64,000 nucleotides of DNA from Anoplopoma fimbria (lineage: Eukaryota; Chordata; Actinopteri; Perciformes; Anoplopomatidae): assembly GCF_027596085.1 (NCBI RefSeq), contig NC_072458.1, forward strand, positions 15,475,256 through 15,539,255. The letters are read 5' to 3'. The notes under the pieces are model-generated. The model made no database searches and was not told the DNA's origin. It saw nothing but the letters and a program-made list of their open reading frames with translations. Positions 23,301-51,747 of the stretch are shown here, in pieces. A program made the translations under genes and the position numbers. Each line of letters opens with the position of its first letter. The stretch's first letter is position 1.

Positions 23301-26300
23301 AGTGACCTGACGAGGCCTCTTTTCAAGGATGATTTCCAGGATCCTGCAGGTACATATAGGAGGTCAAACAAATCCCCTCCCCAGAGGATCTATGTGCGCA
23401 GTTTGAGAGACCCTCAAAGAAGGTCATCATCAGGCGTGTGTGTTCCGTTTAAGTCCAGGGGCCGCCGGTACCCTACAAATACATTCTGCTGGATTCAGTG
23501 AAAAACATTTGTAAATGCAGAAAGTAATGACTTGAATGAATGAAAAGCGTACTGTTCAATAGTCTGCTCTGTAGATACTGTTGATATTTTGGAGGGTGAA
23601 ATCATTGAAGCAGTTTGTTGCAGGGTCTGGATGATCACTCATGCATGTTGGAGTGTTTGGCACTTTGTTCATTCTTGTTACAACCTTATGGGGAAAAAAT
23701 AAAACCAAAGTTACAAAATGGCAAATTCATTCAGGAAGCAACACAGACGTTTCATTATTTGTGTAACATGATTCTTAATAAACAGATACCATATTTCATA
23801 GAGTAATCAGTTTATAACAGAATGGCACATTTATAGACAAGTTGTAGAAAATATCATAACAAGTTCACCTAGCTTTAATTGATCATATTAGTGACACTAT
23901 CAAGTACATATTTGTTCAATGATTCATCCAAAATAATATTTCAAACATTGATAATTGGAAATTCCTCAAAGAGTTTGAGAAAAAGATGATGAATGTACAT
24001 ATTAACAGCAAAATTTCAAGGCTCGACCAATCGCCTATTGGCTACTTTTTCTAACAGTTTGGCTACACTGAAGGAGGAGTGCTGTGGAATGGATCTTTAT
24101 TCTGGCTACAGCTGCAGGACACTACTGCGGAGGGTAGAGTGAGTCCCAGGCAATACAAGACGTGATAGAGACACAAACTATGAATGCACATATATGAACA
24201 CGGTCTGGCAGACAGTCTAGTATGATAGGAATTGATTGTACTCCAGCATCATAAAACCCACAGTGCAGAAAGACAATATTCAGTCGTTGGACGTCACCAG
24301 AATAACATCATACTGATCTGTCATTTCCTGCAGACCTTTTCCACTTCTTATTAACAGCGAGATACAAAGAAATACACGTAGAGCTTGTGATTGAAAGACT
24401 AAATCCACCGTTATGTCACACAATTAGCAGATAATGACCGTAACACTTACCAAGCAGAGACCTGCTGTAATCTTTGTGGCTGCGGATATTCGTCCTCCTC
24501 ACTCTTGTTTTCTGGATCGGAACCAGGCCTCGGACATGTATGGTTGAATATGAGTAGCCATTTTAGTTTCCTTTTGTCTTGTGCCTTTTTACGCGGGAAT
24601 GCGCATGTAATCAGTGCTGAGTTGCTGCCATGACGACGTCACCACCACTATGAGCTGCTCTGGCCAGGCTTCTGGAACTTTGGCCAATGAGCCACAGCAG
24701 CTTGTTTCTGACAGAGGAGGAACTGAGGGTCTGCCTGAAGAGCCAATGTTAGATTAATAAGGATTTATTTATCTTTAACTATCATCATGCAAAGCTGCTC
24801 CAGTGGAGTCCAATAATCAAAAAATGCAGATGGAGCACAATAAATCACCTTTAAATGATATTACAACTCTAAATAATTGTTATCAATCTGCCAAAATATT
24901 CAATCAAGTGTGTCTAGATTGAAGTCATGTGCATTATGTCAAGAATAAAGACTTTTCTCTTAAAGCATTAAGAATTATGGACCATTTTGGGACCTGTAGT
25001 TTGCGTTACTCTTGAATTGTATTGTATTTTACTCAGTGGAGGATAAGAGAGTCCATGGGCCCATAGGACACACTTTTTGACGGGTCTCCTATCCCCAATA
25101 AGGAACAACTGGGTTAGTAGCATGTTTGAAACAATATTCTGCTGGAAATATAACACATCATGCACATGTGTACAGGGAGTAGAGATGTAAACACACAGGT
25201 ATAGACAGTCCAATACCTAAACACACACCACCATTGCTTATGATAAAAATAATCCAGGCTCACAAACACAATTCAATTCAGATATGTTGCAGTTACCAAT
25301 AGTTTGTATCTAAAACCAACTATAACTATACAGTTATAAAACCGTCTCTGAGTGCAATTGACGACAGAGTTCAAATTACCACGAGTTAGCTACAGACCTA
25401 CATTCTTAGAGAAACATAGATATGACCAAGATAAAAAGGAAACAAAAGCAGTGATGCACATAAACTGATCAATACTTAAAATAATATTGATGTCTATAAA
25501 CAACAAATCCAGTCAGCTGTAAAGTTTGCATTTTCTCAGAAGGTGTTTCCATCCACCAGAATTCTTGCAACTGATGAGCACCGCCTACTGCTTATTCAAG
25601 GATATAAGGATTTTATATTACCATTATACAATAAAGGCACAATGAAACGTAGTTGTAGCCCGATCCTCGCAACATGCAGAAAAGCTATAAACAGATCTTT
25701 TAAATAATCATATTAGAATAGAATATAAACAATAAATCAGAAGGGATGCAGCGATTGTGAAATTATGGGCTAATACCAATGTTTAAAATAACAATTCACT
25801 GATACTGATGTTTAAAATAACAATTCACTGATACCAATGTTTAAAATAACAATTCACTGATACTGATGTTTAAAATAACAATTCACTGATACTGATGTTT
25901 AAAATAACAATTCACTGATACTGATGTCTTTATCAGTCTTTATTCCCCTTTGTGCCAGGGAAACAAAGATGACTTCATATTAAAATAATCTGAGCGTGTA
26001 TATATATATATATTTTTATACCCTCTGATTATTTTAATATGAAGTCGATATAGTAATTGACTCATGGTGGAATGTAGAGGATGAGGATGACTCTGTAGTC
26101 TGGTGGTACCACAGCTGATTCTTGTTTCTATGCATTCAGATCAGCACCTTGGACAGTGACTGGTCTGGTGCTGATCTACAAGATCCACCTGGGAAGCAGC
26201 AATATTCTCCATACTGTACGCTGATCTATTGATGGTAACAAAAAACAATGATCTGAGGACCAGTGTTCATTTTGGCCACTGACTTTGACTTAAGCTTAAG

Positions 26301-27440
26301 CTCTTATTTTTAAATAAATAATGGGTTTTAAACTTTAGTCACTTGATTTCTCAGAGTTTTAGTCTCGTTTAACTTAAAAACAACAGACAAATTGTAGTCT
26401 CAACATGACATCATTGGGTCACTATTCAAAAGCAGCACAACTACAGCCTCCTGTAGGACTTCTGTGTTTAATCAACATCCTTCTAAAACAGTTAGAACAG
26501 AAACCAAACATTAGAACCTGCATGAAGTGAGGATTTATTGGTTTACTGAGTGTGTATCTCTCCTACTAATCCATGCACATACACTGACTTATGTGCAGCT
26601 ACCAAACGAACCTCTTTGGCGAGTCTGCGGGCTTCATAGTAGGGCCTGGCTTTCTCAATGCATGCGCCGAGCTGGGAGCCCTGAGCATTGAGCTTCCTAG
26701 CTGAGTCAGTGAGGATCCTCCTGTAGCTGGACCTGGCATCCTGAAGGAAACACACATGGCAGCACACCACCAATCACAGTCAGCATGGAACCTGAGTGCA
26801 TTGTGTGATTACGTGAATTGTGTGATTACAGGACTAACGTCAACACACAAACAGCTTCCTCACATCCAGCTGCAGCTCGAGCCTGTTGATCTCGTCACTG
26901 GCCTGGTTGAGCTGTTCCAGCTCCTCCTGGAAACACGGGGGACAGACGGTGTATGTGAAAAGCAGAGAACGAACAGAGGGGCTGCCATTCCCGGTACCAG
27001 TCTGTGAGAGGAGCAGGCGGTGTCTGTACCGTAAACGTTAAATGACTACGCTTCGCTTAGTAAATATGCAATACGTCACGTTACTAATAATAAACTGGAT
27101 GTTTTGTGTAAAGGAAAAACACATAACGTTACTGCGTCTGTATGGCTAACGTTACGGCGGTAATAATGATACTTTGGTATCATACCTGAATTCTTGGGTC
27201 CAACTCCTCCTCGTGCTTGCCGGCATCCTCTTCCTCTCTGGTTTTACTGTGGTGTCCTGCTTCATCCTCCCATTGCGCTTTCACCTCCTCCGCGGAGTCT
27301 TCGTCCCCTCCTCTCCGCTTCAACATGTCGGTGCTCCACTCTCCGCCCTTCGCCTCTTCCCCCGGGGTTTCCTCCCGTAGACCAGCCGGTTTGGGGAAGC
27401 CCGCGCCGTTCGGGAGTTCACGCGACGTCCCTGGCTCCAT
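16699..27440 (-). CDS. sh3bp5l: SH3-domain-binding protein 5-like (Rab11 GEF), six coding exons
   Basis: Joined exons (27186-27440, 26864-26926, 26612-26740, 19414-19575, 18021-18194, 16699-17313; all junctions phase 0) give about 465 residues, longer than human SH3BP5L as I recall it (about 390). The family forms a long bent coiled coil that promotes nucleotide exchange on Rab11 at recycling endosomes. Diagnostic stretches seen: ARKLNAQGSQLGACIEKARP, DPTWQEMLNHATAK, NEAEEERLRSEREHQRVTQL, SVALRNLEQISEQIHA, SSPVGAEAE, IASDLEKCDSVEHLGDISDA and the C-terminal RSVSL. The N-terminal 80 residues are acidic and poorly conserved. I chose the ATG at 27440 (MEPGTSRELPNG), though an in-frame ATG at 27503 is possible. 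Intron 3 (7 kb) contains the assembly gap. No frameshift or stop interrupts the exons, so the gene looks intact. Confidence 0.95.
18021..18194 (-). CDS. sh3bp5l: sh3bp5l coding exon 5
   Basis: 58 codons from VNEAEEERLRSEREHQRVTQ to ELKAQFNHILE, between tggtcag and gtttgt. Charged heptad pattern of the second coiled-coil arm. Confidence 0.94.
18600..18725. repeat. Possible fragment of a fish repeat rich in aagtaac
   Basis: Contains ttgggtaaagctacttttaa, gacaaagtaacttgttatgt and gaaaagtaactcgttagaat, words typical of an abundant teleost repeat. Sits in sh3bp5l intron 4. Confidence 0.3.
19414..19575 (-). CDS. sh3bp5l: sh3bp5l coding exon 4
   Basis: 54 codons from AQQETQKAALRFERAVSMHT to PTWQEMLNHATAK, between tccccag and gtacct. 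It lies across the 7-kb gap-containing intron from exon 3 and joins it in phase. Confidence 0.94.
20630..21023 (+). mobile_element. L2-like LINE 3' UTR fragment running into the gap
   Basis: Shares ccatggaccgtggttctgcc, ctgacatccactgctactac, gaggtttcttcctttttccc and aagggtttttggggag with the copies at 12 and 32-33 kb. The expected end lies in the assembly gap. Confidence 0.75.
21024..21123. other. Assembly gap, exactly 100 N
   Basis: A round 100-N run, the usual placeholder for a gap of unknown true size, in sh3bp5l intron 3. Protein frames drawn across it are not real. Confidence 0.99.
21124..21600 (+). pseudogene. Acidic ORF fragment, possibly a LINE-1-type ORF1
   Basis: After the gap the frame reads GVTDSQSEVRDTDEEEEDEQ and continues acidic and Gln/Ser-rich to a stop at 21467-21469. 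A second frame then gives EDINYFLDGNIQKV and SVDVLKRLVGFDLLDERKRH, which resemble the C-terminal part of fish L1-like ORF1 proteins. It is broken by a frameshift and has no splice signals. The assignment is tentative. Confidence 0.3.
21835..21915 (+). repeat. SINE tail fragment
   Basis: Contains gaatgatatgtagtgttaaa, gtgctttgagtggt and acaagtacaagtccatttac, the tail of the SINE family. Confidence 0.65.
21916..23288. other. Intron 3 DNA without recognised genes
   Basis: The frame at 22275-22502 has no recognisable product. A short TA run lies at about 22645. Confidence 0.4.
23289..23504 (+). CDS. Candidate terminal exon of an unrecognised plus-strand gene
   Basis: A good acceptor (tgtatttgtattttgcag, ending 23292) precedes an open frame reading EYVSDLTRPLFKDDFQDPAG, then continuing to GRRYPTNTFCWIQ and TGA at 23499-23501. 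A polyadenylation signal (aataaa, about 23697) follows. The peptide is rich in basic residues, with RR pairs and two Cys 16 residues apart near its end. It lies inside sh3bp5l intron 3 on the other strand. No upstream exon was found, and I do not recognise the product. Confidence 0.25.
24454..24610 (-). promoter_or_regulatory. Candidate alternative or noncoding first exon
   Basis: On the minus strand a perfect donor (gtaagt) follows CAGGTCTCTGCTTG at 24454. Upstream lie an ATG with only 20 codons before TGA and, at about 24632, tgacgacgtca, close to a CRE. This could be an alternative sh3bp5l start or a noncoding RNA exon. No long coding frame continues from it. Confidence 0.25.
25774..25925. 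repeat. Five tandem copies of a 29-bp unit
   Basis: gtttaaaataacaattcact recurs at 29-base spacing from 25781, with spacers gatact/gatacc. It lies 45 bases from the inverted repeat at 25971-26046. Confidence 0.9.
25971..26046. repeat. Perfect 20-bp inverted repeat with 36-bp spacer
   Basis: Left arm gacttcatattaaaataatc (25971-25990) and right arm gattattttaatatgaagtc (26027-26046) are exact complements. The spacer contains (ta)n. Could be a small foldback element. Confidence 0.9.
26612..26740 (-). CDS. sh3bp5l: sh3bp5l coding exon 3
   Basis: 43 codons running from DARSSYRRILTDSARKLNAQ to PYYEARRLAKE, between tccttcag and a gttcgt donor. Codes the conserved SARKLNAQGS and CIEKARPYYEARR block. 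Confidence 0.94.
26864..26926 (-). CDS. sh3bp5l: sh3bp5l coding exon 2
   Basis: 21 codons, EELEQLNQASDEINRLELQL plus D, between tttccag and gtgagg. Start of the coiled coil; near-identical to mammalian homologues. Confidence 0.92.
27186..27440 (-). CDS. sh3bp5l: sh3bp5l coding exon 1
   Basis: 85 codons, MEPGTSRELPNG... to EEELDPRIQ, then donor gtatga. Glu/Asp-rich and low in similarity until the conserved ELDPRIQ that opens the coiled-coil domain. Confidence 0.85.
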
Positions 27441-27942
27441 CGGCGGCCTGTAGCTCAGTTGCCGTTTTTGCTGCGTCAGCCTCCCGGTACAATACCGTGT
27501 CACCGTTTAAACCTCTGGAGAAATGCTATGTGAATACTATGAATACTTACAGTGTTCAAATGTCTCGCTGAGCCCGCGTGACAAACAACACTGGCTAGCC
27601 ACTTTTTGCCTGGCTGCTTTAGCCATTGACATATTCGCACATGACACCAGCCACTCTCTGCAATAATCTTCCTTGCTCGTGCTCTGTTTTTGATTATCTT
27701 TTTTATTTAGTTATGTCCTGGTATTTTTATGTTCTTATATCTAAGTTATCCAATAATAAATGTAGTCTAGCCAGGGCTGGTCTAAGCCTTTTGAGGGTCC
27801 CTAATTGTTTGTCCCCAAGAGGTGGCCATGGCTGCTCAGGTCCTGTAATAATTAGAATAATAATTAATAATACTGAATACTCAAATGTTAGATGCAGATG
27901 TCTTTGTTTTTTAGTCCCTCACCATCCTACCAAGAGACACAC

Positions 27943-29337
27943 CTTGTTGAAATGAAGCAGTCAATATGTTTTTGAATTGGAGACTTTCAGCTTTAATTAA
28001 TGGATATAATAAAACTACTGTACCGTTTATGAAGTACAGCCATTTTTACACGGTCCATACATTTTCAAAACTATTTGGACAATTGTCTGATGGCCAGGTG
28101 TGGCCTGTTCCGTGGTTATTTAATGACAAACTAAGCAGATAAAAAGGCCTGGAGTTGATTTAAAATGTTGAATTGGTATTTGGTAGTTGGTCCTTGGAAC
28201 ACTCAGCATGAGGACCAAAGAGCTGTCAATGCAAGTGAAGGAGGCCATTATTAGGCTGAAATGAACAAACCTATCAGACAGATAGCAGAATCATTTGGAT
28301 TGGCCAAATAAACAGTTTGTACATTCTTAAAAAGAAGGAATGCACTTGCAAGCCCTGAAGACCACAGAAGAAATCTAAAGTGAAGGATTGCAGAATTCTT
28401 TCCTTGGTTAAGAAAAACCTCTTCATAGCATCTACTGATTATTCATGGGTTTAATACAGAGGGTTTAATAGAGGGTTTACAACAAGGTGCAAACTACCAG
28501 TAACACTGAAGAACAGGAAGGCCAGATAAGACTTTGCAAGAAAACATAGAAAAAACCTGACCGGTTTTGCAACATGATTCTTTGGACAGATGAAACCAAA
28601 ATGAACATGTAGCAGAATGATGGGAAGGGAGAAGTGTGGAAAAGGAAAGGAACCTCTCATGATCCGAAATATACCACATCATCTGTCAAACATGATGGAG
28701 GCAGTGTTATTGCATGGGCATGTACGGTTAGCAATGAAACTGGGTAACTGGTGTTTATTGTTGATGTTTCAGCTGATAAAAGTAGCAGGATGATTTCTGA
28801 GGTGTATAGGGCTATACTATCTGCTCACACAAGCCAAGTGCTGAAACTGATTGGACGGTGCTTCACATTGAAGATTGATAAAGACCCAAAACATCTCAAT
28901 GCAAGAAATGGAATATTCCTCAAGTCACCTGATCTCAACCCAAGTGAGTATGCTCTTCACTTCCTTAAGATAAAACTGAAGACATAAAGACCCACAAAGA
29001 GGCAGCAAGTGGAGGCGGCTGCAGTGAAGGCCTGACAAAGTATCTCAAGGGGGCAACCCAGAAACAGGTGATGACTATGATTGTCAGACTTCAGGACATC
29101 ATTGCCTGCAATGGATTTTCCTCCAAGTATTGGAAATGAGAATTTTATTCACTTTGTAAAAAAGACTGTAATTCCTAAACAGTTAAAGTGACAGTTCTGT
29201 TATACACATTGAATTAAACCTGAAAGTCTACACTTCAACCACACATTGACAGCTTCATTTCAAATCCATTGCAGTCGTGTAAAGTGGCAAAATCAGAAAA
29301 ATGGTGTCACAATCCAAATACGTATAGCCCTCACTGT
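27943..29337 (+). mobile_element. Tc1-like transposon, second family, 5' end truncated
   Basis: The 3' inverted repeat (29200-29337) ends accctcactgtaca-like (tagccctcactgtaca). Its inner part (gaaatgaagctgtcaatgtg on the minus strand) pairs with gaaatgaagcagtcaatatg near 27950, so the outermost part of the 5' arm is missing. Confidence 0.8.
28208..29139 (+). pseudogene. Tc1-like transposase, decayed
   Basis: Begins MRTKELSMQVKEAIIRLK with an immediate stop, then NKPIRQIAESFGLAK, both typical of the N-terminal HTH of this family. Recognisable pieces follow in several frames: KHDGGSVIAWACT-like text near 28690, then VFIVDVSADKSSRMISEVYR, IDKDPKHLNARN and SPDLNPSEYALHFLKIKLK, and a final FSSKYWK with TGA at 29137-29139. 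The catalytic Glu position reads PSEYA rather than the usual PIEHA but keeps Glu. Many stops and indels; not functional. Confidence 0.85.
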
Positions 29338-29679
29338 ACATCAGAAATGAAAAAACAACAACAGATGTCTGCTCCTTTAGCGGTCTCTTTTTGAAAGTCC
29401 ACAGGAAGTCTATTTGGGGCTCCTTGTTGACTTAACAAATTCCTTTTTTCTAGATACACATTGGCACTCTCCAGCTTCCAGGGAATGCTCCCATTTAGCC
29501 TACAAGTGTGGGAACAACCAGTTTTGTTCCAGCATTATGCTATGGTTGCTGATTTTTTTTCTTGTGGTATGAAGTTACCGGGCATCCTCGAATGAGAAAA
29601 CTACAGAGAGGAAACACACTTCTATTGGTCAGATACTCAGGTCAGATATTAGTGGACCACAGTACTGGCTTTAAACAAC

Positions 29680-29965
29680 AAATGTGAATATGTATTCAGC
29701 CCCTTTACTATGAAACACCAAAAAAGATCTGGTGCACCCAATGTGTGTGATCTAAGTTACACATGCTCTATCACATGATCAGATTATCATTGAATCACCA
29801 TTAAATCGATTGTTACAAAATGGAAAGAATATGGCACCACAACAAACCTGCCAAGAGAGGACAAACACTCAGGGACCAGAAAAGGAGGACATTATTCAGA
29901 GAGACAACAAAGAGACCAGAAAGTGGAGTGGACAGAAGAAAGACACTGCTTAAAGACAAAAATAA
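29680..29965 (+). pseudogene. Tc1-like transposase fragment
   Basis: Contains KSIVTKWKEYGTTTNLPRED followed by decayed residues, matching KSIIKKWKEYGTCLNLPRAG of the copy at 14410. A short 5' piece of the same Tc1 type; its flanks are decayed. Confidence 0.6.
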
Positions 29966-30617
29966 GAAAACATGTTTGGAGTTCACTTAAAGGCAAATAT
30001 AAATCCCATTATCCAATAATACAGCTGTATAACAAAATAATGATGCAGCTGTTGCCATGTTTCATATTTCACTGAGTATCTTTAAAATGACACTCCGAGG
30101 CAACAATGTCTCATTGTTAAATGCCTGTTGCCCGGACTCCTGTTTCCTCACATCTCTTCCTTGCCTCCTCGCATCTCCTTGCATCTCTTGTGGGCAAGGA
30201 AAGGAAGAAAGCATGTACAAACGGGTTAATGAGAAAGTCCACTGGTCCACATGCTCAATACTAATGAAATGGGGACCCTTGTTGTTCCCCAGTGCTACTA
30301 GTGGTCAGAGACTCCACAGGGTACCTTTAAATAAAATGGGCAGAATATTATAATCACATCCATTGTTAGACATTGGTTTATGTACAGTATATAGGACACT
30401 ATTTAATCTGCAATTTACATAACTACTTGATAGGGAAGTTTATAATTAAAGAAGAATGAGCTGAGGTGTAATTTTTTTTTTTCTTATGACCATTTAATCC
30501 AAATGACATTTTATGAAACATACAAAATAATCATATCATCTCCACTTTCTTACAGCACTGACAGCAATGAACAAATGTGGCAGCAAGACAATACTGTCAT
30601 CAGGTGTGCTGTCACAG

Positions 30618-47641
<17,024 letters not shown>

Positions 47642-48042
47642 TATCTAGTAAGATAATGAAGAATGTCATTAGGGGCAAAGTCACCGTAAACAGTCAAAGC
47701 CGGTCCTCCTGGTTACGTCGTTCATTACCACGAGAGCAAAAAGTAGCACCAAATTCCCTTTGAAAATCTAGCAATTTATTGTGAAATGTGGTCATCCCTA
47801 AAATAACATAGTGATATAATAACATATGACTGAATGGTAATTGTTCTTTGGACTATCCTTTAATTCGGCACACGCATGTGATACATAACTTTTATTTAGT
47901 GAGGCAGTGTGTTAACAGCTTATTCCGAAATTATGTTTTACATTCAAAACAGTCACTAACAACAAAGCAAACTAACGTAATCAGGGACCACAGTCTTGAA
48001 ATAAGCGTATAAGCATATGTATGTCAAATGCATTATTTACCG

Positions 48043-48170
48043 TGAAGACGGAAACAAAAATATCGACCAATTCCTGACAGTAAAATTATTTTAAAGTACA
48101 AAATAACTGCATTGTTGTCATACGGAAACTATCTTTCGCTGTAGGGCCATGTTTTCATGTCACGTGATCT
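48043..48170 (-). promoter_or_regulatory. gtf2h4: Probable gtf2h4 5' noncoding exon and promoter
   Basis: On the minus strand a donor (gtaaat, at 48042) pairs with the acceptor just before the gtf2h4 ATG. An E-box (cacgtg, 48161-48166) lies at the presumed start. Inferred from signals only. Confidence 0.35.
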
Positions 48171-51100
48171 ATATACGAGCGCGCTTATTGGTCATGTTCT
48201 TCTTCAGCTATTTTCATTCATCGAAAAACTTGAAGGGCGCAGTACCGCCCTCTGCTGGACTGAGAATGAAGATTGTGGACTGGGATTCATCAACCCTGAA
48301 TACATTAAAAAAAAAAAACTCTCTCTCTTTGACCATTCATCAGTTCAGACTCAATCCCTATAATATATCCTTAGAACTAACTATTTATGTCAACTAACTA
48401 TTAACTATTACATGCTGAAGAAGACGCTACTAAATTTGAATGTGAATTTGTGATGTGTAAATATAGTCCATGAGCAAGATCCCCAACATTTCTACTTTGT
48501 GCCAATTTGGAGGGACTATGTCTCATAGTGATTTGTTTAAAGGTCTATGTCCTAGTGTTGAAGATGCATTGCATTGCAGCAGGGGTAGATGTTTATGTAC
48601 TATCACTCCTTTTTGAATCCCTCCATCATTACAATGTTTCCATATTTCGTCCCAATTTTACATGTAAAGTCAGTATAATCACATATGCTGATTATATATA
48701 ATGGTATATCATGAAGTCATATATCATTGTAAATCTTAGATTATAATCTATCTACCAGTCACATTTTCATGACACCAAGGACAACACAATTTGACCTTTG
48801 GCCTCTAACTTTGCAATAGGGCAAATATCTGAATACCCTTATAACTTGGCTCATATTGATCTGCTGTGCCTATGGATAGCTCCACCATAAAGAGCACAAA
48901 AAGAGTTTTACAACAATCACAACTTTTCTTATCAGGACAAACTTAACTTTGTGTTGTTTTTAAGATACAATGTGCAGAACTTTGCATTGGATTATGTTAA
49001 TGGGGCAGTTTGTAAAATATCTCTCAGCAGCAGAAACAAAACCATACAAAACCTTTCCTGAGAAATGAATTCTCTACCAGGTTTATCCATTCTTTTTTAT
49101 TTCACCTACTCTTACCCTGTTGTCAACATGTTACAACTCACCTGGGATATAGTCCAGGTAATGTGTGAAAGCATCATAATAGCATGGAACTTGATATACT
49201 GGTACAGTTTGGGATTTTCATTTTCAGAAATGGAGCATCACAAAAAAGTCCTGTGGCAGCCAATTTACTTTTGGCCATAACTAAATTATGTATGTTGCAT
49301 CATATTTCCTGAACCAAGCATGATAACGCAGAAAAGGTGACGTCTACCTCAGTGTTTTGGTGGTCAAGAGTTACAATGATACCAAATAAAACATCATTAA
49401 CTGTTCAGGTGAATAGTTAATGATGAATTCAGTCATGTTCACAGTATCTGAGAACCTACACGTCATAATATCTGTTGTAAGTGTGTTGTGTCGAGTTTTA
49501 AAGCATAATTCATTTATTCATCCATCTATTATTGAGAATGACCATAACAACTAAGCTTAAAAAATGTCAAGCACAACGATTGACTTCAAAAAAATTGTAT
49601 TTCAGAAACACGTTTGTTTGATTGTAGTTGTTTAATCTGTTCTTCACTGTCTCAGAGACCCATGAATAAAGAGAAGTGGATTCAGCGTTGGTGGCAGCGC
49701 CCCGTTCATTCCTTTGAAAGTTGCTCAGTTGCGCATTAAGACAAAAAGTTGGACTGCCAGGTGTAAATATAGGCTGATCTTCTGCATCCATGCGCCAAGA
49801 GCAGGAGCACAAGCGTTTCCTTTAGCCCCGCTGCACAGCCGCTCCATCTCGGCTCACTCACATGAACAGCAGTTCCTTATGTGGAGGAAACTAATTATGG
49901 ATTTGGCCATTAGGGAATTTTACAACGATTAGGACATAATGATTTAAATATGGGCAGTTTGTGCTGGACGGTTAATTTACTTCTAAGAAATGACCCGATG
50001 TAAGTTTATGGGAAACGTTAAATTATGTCTATATAATTGCACTTTGTTTGTTATTTACTGTACGCACCAATTAATCACCTAGCCAAATTTCTTGTATATG
50101 TAACATACTTAAACAGCTTCTGATTCTGATTCTTGGCCCCATAGCATCATGTGATGGACCCGGAAGCTGTAATTACTTGGTTTGGCCACTATTTAAAACC
50201 TGCACTCTCCCTGGGGTCTTTGTAGTATCTGTCACCAGCATCATTTAGCCCACCTGAAACAAAGCCCTTGTTTGTAAAAACAGTCATACTCTGCAAACAA
50301 TTTCAGCATCAACTCTTTAACCTACGGCAAGTTGGATGTTCAGTACAACCCAGAATACCTAGAGAACACAGAGCAATAACGACCATGCAGTGGTGAAATG
50401 CCACCCTTTAAGGTGGACAACTTTTGGAGGGCCTTTGCCACCCCTGGTCACCTGGTGGCCCCGCCCATGTATCGAGTATGGCAGCCATTACATGTGGCTT
50501 TATATTTATTTGGATATCCGTTTTATCATCTGCTAACATCATCGCTGCATCAATGGATGTTTACATATTTTAAATCAGAGGATAAAAGAAAGGAATGCTG
50601 TTTTTTGGCTAACCAACAGAATGTTGAAACTAAGCCATTTGGCAATTAAATGAAAATTACTAAAGCTGTGAATTCTCAGAAACAGACAGCGAGCCCCTTC
50701 ACTGCAATGCTTTCCTCAATCGACATCAGAGCACTGTGTAGCCAGAAGGAGTGAGTTATCAAAAACTAATTTGGTGGTTCTTCTAAAGAGCTGAACTGGT
50801 CTGAACTAAACTGTAAATGAAGCATCTTTGGGATCCATCATACATATTACAGAGGACCATCATGATCCAACAGATCCACATTTAAGCACTCGTCACTTAC
50901 TGGAAATGTTCTAGAGCTTTCAGCCACATCCTGTCAAACATGAAATATCATGAATACTACAGAACATTAAATCTATGGAGGCCCACTCCGTCTTATTAAA
51001 CTTATAGATCAGCACTTGAACACAGTGCAGACTCACCTAATTAAAAAAAATTTGCACACTGATAAACTGTGTAAACACTCACATTTATGTATGTACGAGT

Positions 51101-51200
51101 TTAGTAGTGTAATGAATTAATGAGTTTTAAAGCCCATGTTTACTCCCATTTTTTCCCCCCAGTTAATACATTAAGACTTACGGCTCACTCAATCATGCCA
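48171..51200. other. Intergenic stretch between gtf2h4 and polr1h
   Basis: No exon, RNA gene or recognised repeat. Frames of up to 83 codons appear on both strands, but without splice signals or similarity. Downstream of polr1h, a minus-strand AATAAA at 51221-51226 probably ends its transcript near 51200. Confidence 0.45.
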
Positions 51201-51722
51201 TTCATCCATTAAACACACTTTATTCAGAAAATACTGATAGTTTTAGGATGAAAAATTACAGGCGATAGAAATGGTAATATATGAATCTTAAAATGTTGAT
51301 AAAGTGTGTGGATTTGACATGCTCCACATCAGACTTCTTCTCTAAAAATCTGTGACATGGTTTATCAAAAAACATTGCTGTGTGCCACTGGGAGGGCATC
51401 TAGTGCCCAGAACAAATGCTACACATTCTTTTTCAGCTCCTTTTGGTTTGCTGGATCGCTCACCCAGCTCTCACCAACTACATGTCCAGTAAGCATGTAG
51501 ACCCTGCGTTAATCCTATGTTTTCAAGGTGTGAAAACTAATTATTCAAGAACAGGAAGTGAGATACTCTGAAGTGCACAGAGTCATTAGATAAACCAAAG
51601 GTGAAGGGCCCAGTGATTGTAAATCTATGTGCTGGGAGAGCCTCCAACCATCTGACGCCAACACTGGTAGACATGAGCACAGAAGCATGGAGACGAATGG
51701 AGAGGGGGAGTTGGACTTCTTC

Positions 51723-51747
51723 TCAGGAGTCCTCCTTCTCTTGATAC
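51723..51747 (-). CDS. polr1h: polr1h coding exon 4 (terminal)
   Basis: Codes YQEKEDS and TGA after the split Arg codon; acceptor ggtgttacag. Too short to appear as a reading frame on its own. Confidence 0.9.
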
